Positions 22,277 through 28,486 of a DNA stretch of 28,486 bases are shown here, in pieces. The notes under the pieces are model-generated. The model made no database searches. It was not told the origin of the DNA and worked only from the letters and a program-made list of their open reading frames with translations. Position 1 is the stretch's first letter. Each line of letters opens with the position of its first letter. This DNA comes from Candidatus Omnitrophica bacterium CG1_02_40_15 (GTDB lineage: Bacteria; Omnitrophota; Gorgyraeia; Gorgyraeales; Gorgyraeaceae): contig MNVP01000008.1 in the NCBI GenBank assembly GCA_001871815.1, positions 1 through 28,486 on the forward strand. Reading direction: 5' to 3'. Position numbers and translations under genes: made by a program.

Positions 22277-23560
22277 TTATTTTTCTTTCATCTCTCTTTC
22301 TTTCTCTTTTTGAATTTCCCTGGCCACTTGTTCAGGCGTTTTTTCTCCTATAATCACTGCCTGCATACCAAGATTCTTAGCATTTACTATTTTCCAATTT
22401 TCTAAAATCGGAAGCTTGGGAAAAGTTTTATCAAGATTACTAGCCAAGTCATACAAGACAGGCGATAAAACATCAATGCATCTTTTATTAGAAGGTATAT
22501 TATGAGTTTTTTGAGACAACTCTATCTGTTGTTTATCATCAGTTATCCATCTTAAAAATTGTATCGCCTTATCTTTATTGGGAGATTTTAGATTAACATT
22601 GAAAGAGGACCCGCCTCCTCCCCAAATTTTTATAGGATATTTACCATCAGACATGGGAGGCGGAAGTATGACCCCATAATTAAGATTAGGATTCATCTGG
22701 TAATACACATTTACCCCCCACGATCCATTCAATGCCATCGCAGCCTTTTCTGTAGCAAACACTCTCTCGGCATCTTTGTTTACCATAGTAACAATTCCTG
22801 ACGCAAACATGCCAGCGTCTCTCATATCTTTGTAAATATTTAATATCTTTATCCACCGCGGGTCAGTATATGGGATTTTCCCTCTTATAGTAGCTAATAT
22901 TCCATCCTGGCCGAAAATATTCCATTCATAACTTGCGGCAAAAGCCCCTACGAGCCATGCTTCGCCAAACCCGCTTACAAAAGGCTGTATGCCTGCTTGG
23001 CGCAGTTTCTTCCCTATTTCAATAAATTCATCCCATGTTTTTGGAGGATAGTCTGGATCAAGGCCTGCTTTTTTAAAAAGGTCTTTATTATAAAATATTT
23101 CCATGGAATTCACATCTATAGGAATCCCATAAATACCTGCCTTAATCCCCCATTCATTATCAGGCGAGAAAACATTCTGTTCTAAAGGTTTTGGGAAAAT
23201 CTTATTTTTCCATTCATCATCCACTACCGAAGTTAAATCAGCAATTTGGCCAGCTTTAATAAAACTGGTGTATTTTCTATCATCTCCAAGAGGACTGTAA
23301 ATCTCAGGCAATAAATTTGCCTGAGCAGCGCCCCAGATCTTTTGGACATAAACTTCTGATGGCGCAAATACTAAAAATTTTACAGAAACGCCTGTTTCAT
23401 CTTTATATTTCCGCGCTAACTCTTCAAAGGCATCCTGCCTATCTGTCATCCAATGCCAGATTACGACATCTGCTTTATTTTTAAGTTCTTTACTGCTGCA
23501 TCCTGCAATAAAAGATAATGATAAACACGCTATGCTTATAATTATTTTATTTTTAATCAT
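22277..23560 (-). CDS. ABC-type sugar-binding lipoprotein (family 1 SBP)
   Basis: The 427-residue protein has a lipoprotein signal with the lipobox FIAGC at Cys21. The solute-binding fold is clear from VIWHWMTDRQDAFEELARKY, GIYGIPIDVNSMEIFYNKDL, FKKAGLDPDYPPKTWDEFIE and KAAMALNGSWGVNVYYQ. It also has WGGGGSSFNVNLKSPNKDKA followed by IQFLRWI. These proteins catch mono- or oligosaccharides outside the membrane for an ABC transporter. No permease or ATPase gene is in the window, so the partner is elsewhere or missing. The start ATG overlaps the stop of the preceding gene (TAATG), so the two are translationally coupled. The cargo is unknown. GH94 downstream makes an oligosaccharide plausible. Confidence 0.9.
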   Translation of the reverse strand: MIKNKIIISIACLSLSFIAGCSSKELKNKADVVIWHWMTDRQDAFEELARKYKDETGVSVKFLVFAPSEVYVQKIWGAAQANLLPEIYSPLGDDRKYTSFIKAGQIADLTSVVDDEWKNKIFPKPLEQNVFSPDNEWGIKAGIYGIPIDVNSMEIFYNKDLFKKAGLDPDYPPKTWDEFIEIGKKLRQAGIQPFVSGFGEAWLVGAFAASYEWNIFGQDGILATIRGKIPYTDPRWIKILNIYKDMRDAGMFASGIVTMVNKDAERVFATEKAAMALNGSWGVNVYYQMNPNLNYGVILPPPMSDGKYPIKIWGGGGSSFNVNLKSPNKDKAIQFLRWITDDKQQIELSQKTHNIPSNKRCIDVLSPVLYDLASNLDKTFPKLPILENWKIVNAKNLGMQAVIIGEKTPEQVAREIQKEKEREMKEK

Positions 23561-24321
23561 TAGTACCTTACCAGATGATCTACATAGATTGTAAGGCTAG
23601 GATATTTGCTGGCAGATTCTTCTGTAGTTAAAGATTTAATCATAATCCCTTTTATTTTATTCTTATCTAAAACACCGTTTTGAACTTTTTCCCATTCAGG
23701 TATGACAAAATCTTCGGCATGCTGCCATGGATTCCCCTGGCCGTTGCCAGCCAGGGAGATAGTGACCTTTTTCCATGCGCCTTTTCTATCTATCCACCTT
23801 GTAGACTGCCAGATCTCGTCTTTCTTTGAACCGGCGTCAATAAGACAAATAGAGAACTCTCCACCCCAAGGCTCTTGTTCAATGTCATCTCCTTTTACCC
23901 ATATCTCTATAAAATCTCCATAAACTGTCCAATCCTGCGCCGTAGGGAATATATACATAATTTGTTCATAGCGAGGAGTGGCTAATGGGACATTGCTTTC
24001 TATTTTAAGGGATTTGGTGCTTTCGAAACCTAAATCAGTAAAAACTTCTGAACTAGCTGTTAAATCCACTTTTGCGCCTTTGCTAGCAATCACAACCCAT
24101 GTCTTCTTAAAGTCCAGACTACCTTTATATTCAAATTCATCAATAGAAACCACAGGAGGCGTCTTTGATTGTTCGGATAATGCATTGACAAGTTGCTTTG
24201 GCTGTTCAGTAGGCGCCTGAGGTATTTGGGCGCTTGTAAACTTTATACCCATACCGATGATAAAGATTAAGAACAATGCCAGCGCTGCAAAAATTATTTT
24301 CATCTTATAACTTATCTTCAT
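23560..24321 (-). CDS. Anchored beta-sandwich protein, carbohydrate-binding-like
   Basis: The 253-residue protein begins with one membrane helix or uncleaved signal (IIFAALALFLIFIIGMGI), then a low-complexity linker and one domain of about 190 residues. The domain starts IDEFEYKGSLDFKKTWVVIA. It continues KSLKIESNVPLATPRYEQIM, WTVYGDFIEIWVKGDD and KGAWKKVTISLAG, and ends PSLTIYVDHLVRY. This pattern (DFE opening, W and G-A-W-K strands, D near the end) looks like galactose-binding-like or CBM11/CIA30-type folds. The role is not established. It is translated together with the sugar-binding lipoprotein, so it may hold a glycan at the cell surface for capture. AAAGGA lies seven bases before the ATG. 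Confidence 0.7.
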   Translation of the reverse strand: MKISYKMKIIFAALALFLIFIIGMGIKFTSAQIPQAPTEQPKQLVNALSEQSKTPPVVSIDEFEYKGSLDFKKTWVVIASKGAKVDLTASSEVFTDLGFESTKSLKIESNVPLATPRYEQIMYIFPTAQDWTVYGDFIEIWVKGDDIEQEPWGGEFSICLIDAGSKKDEIWQSTRWIDRKGAWKKVTISLAGNGQGNPWQHAEDFVIPEWEKVQNGVLDKNKIKGIMIKSLTTEESASKYPSLTIYVDHLVRY

Positions 24322-24360
24322 TTTATCGTCCTTTCTTGTTTTCCTGAAAATTTAAGAAAT

Positions 24361-24388
24361 ATGATACCATATAGACAAGAACTGTCAA
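24361..24388 (-). promoter_or_regulatory. Promoter of the carbohydrate-binding operon
   Basis: On the minus strand TTGACA (24388-24383), a 16-base spacer and TATCAT (24366-24361) precede the ATG at 24321 by 39 bases. Confidence 0.7.
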
Positions 24389-24484
24389 GGGTTTTATTGG
24401 TTTAGGTTGATAAAGTGGAAAATTAATGACAAATTTTAATATAAAAATACTTTGTATACCCTTAAAAAAAGTTGCCATTATCCC

Positions 24485-24512
24485 TTGAAAAAACCATATG
24501 TTATGGTATACT
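24485..24512 (+). promoter_or_regulatory. Promoter of the riboswitch-controlled gene
   Basis: TTGAAA (24485-24490), a 16-base spacer and TATACT (24507-24512) give a plausible start near 24519. The leader to the ATG at 24794 would be about 275 bases and include both aptamers and the terminator. It diverges from the promoter at 24361-24388. Confidence 0.6.
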
Positions 24513-24539
24513 TATTATAGAGAGAAAAATAGAATAAAG

Positions 24540-24631
24540 ATTCATGACAACGGCAAACTATTCGAAAGAATAGGACGCAAAGCTTCGGGTCTAAAGCGTT
24601 TAATCGCTAAGATGGCTGAGTCGCCATGAAT
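24540..24631 (+). ncRNA. c-di-GMP-I (GEMM-I) riboswitch aptamer, first of two
   Basis: The conserved core is complete. ACGGCAAAC is followed by a six-pair stem with a GAAA tetraloop (CTATTC GAAA GAATAG), then GGACGCAAAGC, TCTAA, and GATGGCTGAGTCGCC near the end. P1 is a perfect seven-pair helix, ATTCATG (24540-24546) with CATGAAT (24625-24631). The ligand-contacting base that is G in c-di-GMP aptamers and A in cGAMP variants is G here, by my alignment to Vc2. A terminator hairpin follows at 24643. Confidence 0.93.
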
Positions 24632-24642
24632 AAAATGTTAAG

Positions 24643-24685
24643 CCTATCGTTTAGGTTTCAATTACCCCGAAGCGATAGGTTTTTT
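24643..24685 (+). terminator. Intrinsic terminator between the two aptamers
   Basis: CCTATCGTTT (24643-24652) pairs with AAGCGATAGG (24670-24679) over ten bases with one G-U, and six T bases follow. A competing hairpin, roughly AAGCCTA with TTAGGTT (24640-24658), would exclude it and could be an antiterminator. A link of that switch to aptamer 1 is inferred, not seen. Confidence 0.85.
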
Positions 24686-24694
24686 AGTTATATA

Positions 24695-24788
24695 GCCTCC
24701 GAAAAGGCGAACCAATCGAAAGATTGGGATGCAAAACCACAGGCCTAAATCCCTGCGAGGGATAGGGTGACTGGGTTACCGAAGAGGT
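24695..24788 (+). ncRNA. c-di-GMP-I (GEMM-I) riboswitch aptamer, second of two
   Basis: AGGCGAACC, a stem with a GAAA tetraloop (CCAATC GAAA GATTGG), GATGCAAAACC, GGCCTAA, a GCGA-capped stem (ATCCCT GCGA GGGAT) and GTGACTGGGTTACCG follow the GEMM-I order. A few consensus positions differ from aptamer 1 (GGCGAAC for GGCAAAC, GATGC for GACGC). The 5' CCTC (24696-24699) can pair with GAGG (24784-24787), which is the ribosome binding site of the next gene. Ligand-stabilised P1 could therefore close translation. Confidence 0.9.
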
Positions 24789-24793
24789 GAAAA

Positions 24794-25069
24794 ATGAAAA
24801 GGATTAGTTGGACAGCTTTATTGATCATTACTTTCTCAATGTTCCTAGTTGAAATTCCAGCTGCATCAGCATCCTCAGAAAGAACCTTTGCAACAGTTAC
24901 GGTAAATGTAATCCCAAAACTGGATAAGCAAGTAGAAGAATATGCCTCTCTTTATGCTGATGCTTCTAGGAATTTAAGTAATGCTCAATACAAGCAAAAA
25001 CTGGAATCCATCTCTGAAAATAGTGGAAAGAAAGATAAGGCAACGTTAATTATATCAGAAATATTATAA
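24794..25069 (+). CDS. Small secreted protein under tandem c-di-GMP riboswitches
   Basis: This is the only plus-strand gene. The 91-residue product has a signal peptide (ISWTALLIITFSMFLVEIPA, cleavage probably after the ASAS region near residue 27). The mature part is about 64 residues. It starts with a strand-like ERTFATVTVNVIPKLD and continues as a charged, probably helical stretch (KQVEEYASLYADASRNLSNA and YKQKLESI). I recognise no family and see no cysteines or repeats. GAGG six bases before the ATG is a good ribosome binding site and lies in P1 of aptamer 2. In other bacteria this riboswitch class often controls pilus, flagellar, adhesion or matrix genes, so an envelope or matrix role is plausible but not shown. 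The gene converges with the large outer-membrane protein gene, 25 bases away. Confidence 0.8.
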   Translation: MKRISWTALLIITFSMFLVEIPAASASSERTFATVTVNVIPKLDKQVEEYASLYADASRNLSNAQYKQKLESISENSGKKDKATLIISEIL

Positions 25070-25094
25070 ATTAATGTTGGATAGAATCATGCTT

Positions 25095-28000
25095 TTATTC
25101 TTTCTTCTTGCTGGGGAATGTTTCAAAAAGAACGGGTTTCGGTTTTAAAAGAAAGTTACTATTTATTATTTTTCCGCCTATAGGAAGGTCAAAAGACCAC
25201 CTCTCTGGAGAGATTAACTGATACCCTAAAGGTATAGCGCTTGTATCAAGGTTTACGATATAAGTTCCAGCGTATAAATACTCAAATATATAAATGCCAT
25301 TCCTGTCGGTTTTCGTTTTCATGTCTTTGGGGGACAAAGAAACAATTATTCCGGAAATAGCGTCTTCGCTTTCATCATAACTGCCGTTATTATTTGCGTC
25401 AATAAAAACCCTGCCTTGGATAGTCCCTAATGTCATGAGTGGAAAATTCACATTTGAAGTAGCCTTGGTTTCGGTTATAATAATTTTTTCAGGAACTGAT
25501 TTAGATACGAGGTTAATAGGCAAGTTGTTTGTATCAAGAGATAGTTTATGGTTATCAGGGACAACCTTATCAAAATAAAAATATCCGGAGGCATCAGTAA
25601 CGGCATCTCTGTCTTTATCCAGGTATACCACCGCATCAGCCACTCCCAGTTCGTTATCGTCCGGCTTTTCATTATCATTCGAATCCTCAAATACCATGCC
25701 TCTTATCTTTCCCCATGTCGGTTCGCTTGATATGCCAAAGTTACGCACTAAACGGCATAAGATTGACCAATCAGGAGGGGAGCCTCCGGTTTTTAAATCA
25801 TAACTTCTTATTCTATATTCCAAAGTCACGTTAGTATTGGAGTCTACCTGGTATTCACCGCCTGTCTTTAAAAAACCTAAATTTCTATTATCAGGAAGCG
25901 TAGGCCCTTTCGTGATCTGAAACTCTGGAATGATATACCCCTTTAATTTTTGAGTAATATAATAATAGTAGCTTAATTCTGTATTATATTTTTTCTCCCT
26001 GCCTGTTACGCTTTGGTCCCTTGTCTCTTTCATATCTTGATGTAAAGATAAATAAGACTTATTCTGAAAAAATTTAAATACATTTATTCCAAAGGTATTA
26101 ATGTCACGGCTAGGGGTCGCATCAAGAAAATCTGTCTGGAAGCGTTCGTATGTTAGTAATAAACTTCCTGCTCGTAAAGGAGAAGATAAATCTATTCTAT
26201 ATGCATTATTTATATCTCCCGTGCCAAGCTTATGTGTTTGAGTCTTATCTCTATACCATCCAAAATTTAATGAATTTGAATAGGGCAACATAAGAGAAGT
26301 CCTTGTTGAAATAACTTGATGATCAGTAGTCGGCAATGCTTGATCGTTGTCCACATTATTATGGTATTCTTCAAACCCGGCGCCAATGGATAAACTATCA
26401 AAAATCTGGTAATTATAAGAAGTCTTCTCTCCTTCATAATCTTGATAATTAGCGGGATTTCCTACAGATACAAACTTATCCCCTATCAATTCATAATCAT
26501 ACTTAAGATTCCATTTTTTCTTATTGATTGATAGCCCTGCGGCTATATCTTTGTCGCTGATATGCGATTTTACCTTATTGTCAGGAATATAGTAACTAGC
26601 GGCATATTTACTGGAAAGCAAAATATCGTACGGTAATTTAAAATTAACATCTGTTAATACTACATTGTTCTCCGAAGGGAAAGACGTCAGCCCTTTTTGA
26701 TATGAAAATTCAGGTTCATTTTCTGTTCTTAATATTGTCCCTCCTAATTCTATTGCATCATTAAAATTATATTTTTCTCGAATGCCGTAAATATTACCAA
26801 AATATTTGACTGAACTATCTGTCCCGCTCACAGATGTCTCTGTTGTACCGGCAATGCCTGTTAATTGGAGAGAGTCCCATGAATCAGCTACTTTTATGCC
26901 TTTATAATGCTCGCTTTGAACCCTGAGCGAATCCAGATTTAAATTATTATCCCATATCCTCATGTTAAAAGAATCTTTGCTGATATCGATAGAGCCGCCG
27001 AGCAATTGAAAACTATCGTGCTCGTCTTTTCTCCACAAATATAGAGAAGATACCCCATAATCATGCGCTTTTCCGTTTACGGTTAAGCTTAAGTCCTCAA
27101 TAGACCTGCCTGTCCTGAAGTATTCAAAACTGGAAGAGACATTTGCGTTCAGTTGTACATGAGGCTTGACTTTTTCCGGAAGAGGTTCAGCTATAAGCGC
27201 GCTTACGGGTAGTTTTGAAACAACCTTTGGCTTGGCGACTTTTGGTTTTGGAACGCTAAAACTGGAAAACTTGGATGCGCTATATTTAGTTTCCACGCGC
27301 ACAGCCTTGGAGTCTTCATCCCATTTGCTGGTAAAATCCAAAATCTTATTCATAGAAGCTAGCGACACCATGACCGCTTTATCTATAATCTGAGGCGGGT
27401 CTTCCAGCATCCCGGCTACCTGTTTATTTACAAGAAGTTCTCTTTTCCCTATTTCTATTTCAAGCGGGACTCCGTCTCCACGTATAACATTAAATCTATT
27501 CGCTCCCATATCAATTAACAAGGCTTCTAATTTTTGCGATATATCCTTTAACGGCATCCATACTTTGCTTTCTATAACAAGGACCGGGCGCCTCATTGCT
27601 ATTTTATCCCCGTTTACAAAAACATCTATATCTCCCGCAGATTCTTCCTCCAGCATCATCTCTTCTTCTTGAGCTGTTGATTCTACGTCATGGTTTTTCC
27701 GGCCTTTTACTATCTCTATATCCGGCTCTTTGCTAAAAACTTTTTCTTTTTTTAGGGACTTTAGAGCTTCTTCAATAGCCTGTTCTTTTGTTCTTTGCGT
27801 AGGGATATTTTCCGGCTCAAAAACTTCATCATTGGCTTTAGCCTCTATTTTTTTAGCTCCTTCTAATAATATCTTAAATTCTTCTTTCTTTTTTCTTATC
27901 TTTGCTCTGGATTTTTCAATATATATCTCTACAAAAGGCGTAAAATACGATTCATTTTGCGCTTTTTCTATATCCATTATTTTTTCAAAAGCAACAACCG

Positions 28001-28169
28001 CCTCTTCATATCTGGCTGAGTCAAATAAAACCATTGCTTCTTCAAAGTCTTTTTTTAACTCCTCTCTGGAATGAAAACTACCAAGCGCAAAGACATAGCT
28101 ATTTAATACTGACAGGAATAGGACCGCTAGGATTATAAAATTAATTATGTGGCTCGGCTTATTTCTCAT
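25095..28169 (-). CDS. Outer-membrane barrel protein with SdrD-B-like repeats
   Basis: The 1024-residue protein has a signal sequence (IINFIILAVLFLSVLNSYVF), then a TPR-like helical hairpin (about residues 35-75) and a charged, coiled-coil-like stretch (80-175). A domain like the copper amine oxidase N-terminal/stalk fold follows (about 183-293, with VLVIESKVWMPLKDISQKLE and DKAVMVSLASMNKIL). From about 330 to 815 there are alternating strands with many aromatic residues, as in a porin-like beta barrel. The end has two SdrD-B/Cna-B-like modules, at about 820-890 (GMVFEDSNDNEKPDDNELG) and 915-985 (GRVFIDANNNGSYDESED). Both have Asp/Asn-rich calcium-type loops. It is likely an outer-membrane pore or secretion anchor. 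The function is unknown. The start overlaps the upstream HTH gene by 11 bases, and AGG lies six bases before the ATG. Confidence 0.8.
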   Translation of the reverse strand: MRNKPSHIINFIILAVLFLSVLNSYVFALGSFHSREELKKDFEEAMVLFDSARYEEAVVAFEKIMDIEKAQNESYFTPFVEIYIEKSRAKIRKKKEEFKILLEGAKKIEAKANDEVFEPENIPTQRTKEQAIEEALKSLKKEKVFSKEPDIEIVKGRKNHDVESTAQEEEMMLEEESAGDIDVFVNGDKIAMRRPVLVIESKVWMPLKDISQKLEALLIDMGANRFNVIRGDGVPLEIEIGKRELLVNKQVAGMLEDPPQIIDKAVMVSLASMNKILDFTSKWDEDSKAVRVETKYSASKFSSFSVPKPKVAKPKVVSKLPVSALIAEPLPEKVKPHVQLNANVSSSFEYFRTGRSIEDLSLTVNGKAHDYGVSSLYLWRKDEHDSFQLLGGSIDISKDSFNMRIWDNNLNLDSLRVQSEHYKGIKVADSWDSLQLTGIAGTTETSVSGTDSSVKYFGNIYGIREKYNFNDAIELGGTILRTENEPEFSYQKGLTSFPSENNVVLTDVNFKLPYDILLSSKYAASYYIPDNKVKSHISDKDIAAGLSINKKKWNLKYDYELIGDKFVSVGNPANYQDYEGEKTSYNYQIFDSLSIGAGFEEYHNNVDNDQALPTTDHQVISTRTSLMLPYSNSLNFGWYRDKTQTHKLGTGDINNAYRIDLSSPLRAGSLLLTYERFQTDFLDATPSRDINTFGINVFKFFQNKSYLSLHQDMKETRDQSVTGREKKYNTELSYYYYITQKLKGYIIPEFQITKGPTLPDNRNLGFLKTGGEYQVDSNTNVTLEYRIRSYDLKTGGSPPDWSILCRLVRNFGISSEPTWGKIRGMVFEDSNDNEKPDDNELGVADAVVYLDKDRDAVTDASGYFYFDKVVPDNHKLSLDTNNLPINLVSKSVPEKIIITETKATSNVNFPLMTLGTIQGRVFIDANNNGSYDESEDAISGIIVSLSPKDMKTKTDRNGIYIFEYLYAGTYIVNLDTSAIPLGYQLISPERWSFDLPIGGKIINSNFLLKPKPVLFETFPSKKKE

Positions 28170-28362
28170 TCAATGCCTTCTGATCTTTTGTCAATAATTT
28201 ATCAATATGATAACGCTGTATCTTGTTAGGCTTTGTTTTACCGCTAAACCACCTATTTACAGTAGAAAAAGAGACCCCCAGTATCTCTGCAAGATGTTCT
28301 TCGCTAATCCTGTTTTCAAGCCTATGTATTTCTAATTGTTTTAATATCTCATCTATATCCAT
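28159..28362 (-). CDS. Small XRE-like helix-turn-helix protein
   Basis: The 67-residue product MDIDEILKQLEIHRLENRIS followed by EEHLAEILGVSFSTVNRWFS and GKTKPNKIQRYHIDKLL is almost entirely one HTH_3 domain. The recognition helix is FSTVNRWFSG. A longer frame starts 26 codons upstream, but that stretch is hydrophobic and unlike the family. I chose the ATG at 28362, with GGAG ten bases before it. The end overlaps the outer-membrane gene by 11 bases, so the two are co-translated. It may act as a local repressor. Two hairpins upstream could be its operators. No DNA target is known. Confidence 0.8.
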   Translation of the reverse strand: MDIDEILKQLEIHRLENRISEEHLAEILGVSFSTVNRWFSGKTKPNKIQRYHIDKLLTKDQKALNEK

Positions 28363-28390
28363 AATATATTTACTCCAAAGACAACATAAT

Positions 28391-28426
28391 AATCCCAAAA
28401 TTTGCATTAGAAATTTGTTTGGGATT
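28391..28426. promoter_or_regulatory. Inverted repeat upstream of the HTH gene
   Basis: AATCCCAAA (28391-28399) and TTTGGGATT (28418-28426) are perfect 9-base arms around an 18-base loop. They lie 29 bases before the HTH gene start and may be an operator or a transcript hairpin. Confidence 0.5.
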
Positions 28427-28439
28427 ACCCCGACGAGCA

Positions 28440-28465
28440 AGATTAAATCCTATCGGATTTAATCT
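28440..28465. repeat. 26-bp hairpin at the window edge
   Basis: The arms AGATTAAATCC (28440-28450) and GGATTTAATCT (28455-28465) flank TATC. CCGAC and GTCGG further out can extend the stem with a bulge. It looks like another member of the palindromic repeat set. Confidence 0.7.
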
Positions 28466-28486
28466 GTCGGCCCTTCCCTGCAGATT

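Noticed and set aside
5217..28440. Upstream alternative starts at 1963, 6245 and 28440
   Set aside because: The internal starts have better ribosome binding sites and family-like N-termini. The upstream stretches fall in a promoter, a palindrome or unrelated hydrophobic sequence.
1..28486. CRISPR array
   Set aside because: The repeats found are contiguous 7-bp units or single palindromes. No 25-40 bp repeats separated by unique spacers are present, and there are no cas genes.

Overview
The window reads like a piece of an AT-rich, Gram-negative (LPS-making) bacterial chromosome. The gene content (lpxK, lpxL-type acyltransferase, waaA, many GT9 heptosyltransferases, a large outer-membrane barrel protein, PilZ and c-di-GMP riboswitches) and the style of the genes suggest a Candidatus Omnitrophota-like lineage. 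That placement is an inference from gene style, not from a marker gene. All protein genes except one are on the minus strand.

Layout. Positions 1-2100 hold the end of a broken group II intron-type reverse transcriptase and an IS1634-like transposase. From 2283 to 13491 (read right to left) lies a probable LPS operon: lpxK, an LpxL acyltransferase fused to an ELM1-like domain, a GT4-GT9 fusion, a GT4, a membrane-anchored polysaccharide deacetylase, three GT9 enzymes and a DUF3108 lipoprotein. Positions 13948-14806 carry a HepT/MntA (HEPN-MNT) toxin-antitoxin pair and a small third gene. Positions 14971-17509 are a murI-queD-waaA operon with a good promoter. Positions 17719-19313 hold a PilZ gene followed by a ROK regulator. 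Positions 19427-24321 are a carbohydrate locus: a secreted sandwich-domain protein, a sugar-binding lipoprotein and a GH94-like phosphorylase, with no permease in view. The only plus-strand gene, a 91-residue secreted protein at 24794, lies behind two tandem c-di-GMP-I (GEMM) riboswitch aptamers separated by an intrinsic terminator. The right end holds a 1024-residue outer-membrane protein with SdrD-B-like repeats, overlapped by a small HTH gene.

The most unusual feature is the density of short repeats that no gene call explains. There are 7-bp-period arrays, three of them arranged as long imperfect hairpins, and many perfect palindromes of 23-54 bp. They sit at gene junctions, often supplying the stop codon, and also inside lpxK, waaA and the ELM1 domain, where they stay in frame and add peptide. 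One palindromic element occurs twice in lpxK in the same frame and encodes the same peptide skeleton. They resemble Rickettsia palindromic elements and cyanobacterial heptamer repeats in behaviour, but not in the sequences I can recall.
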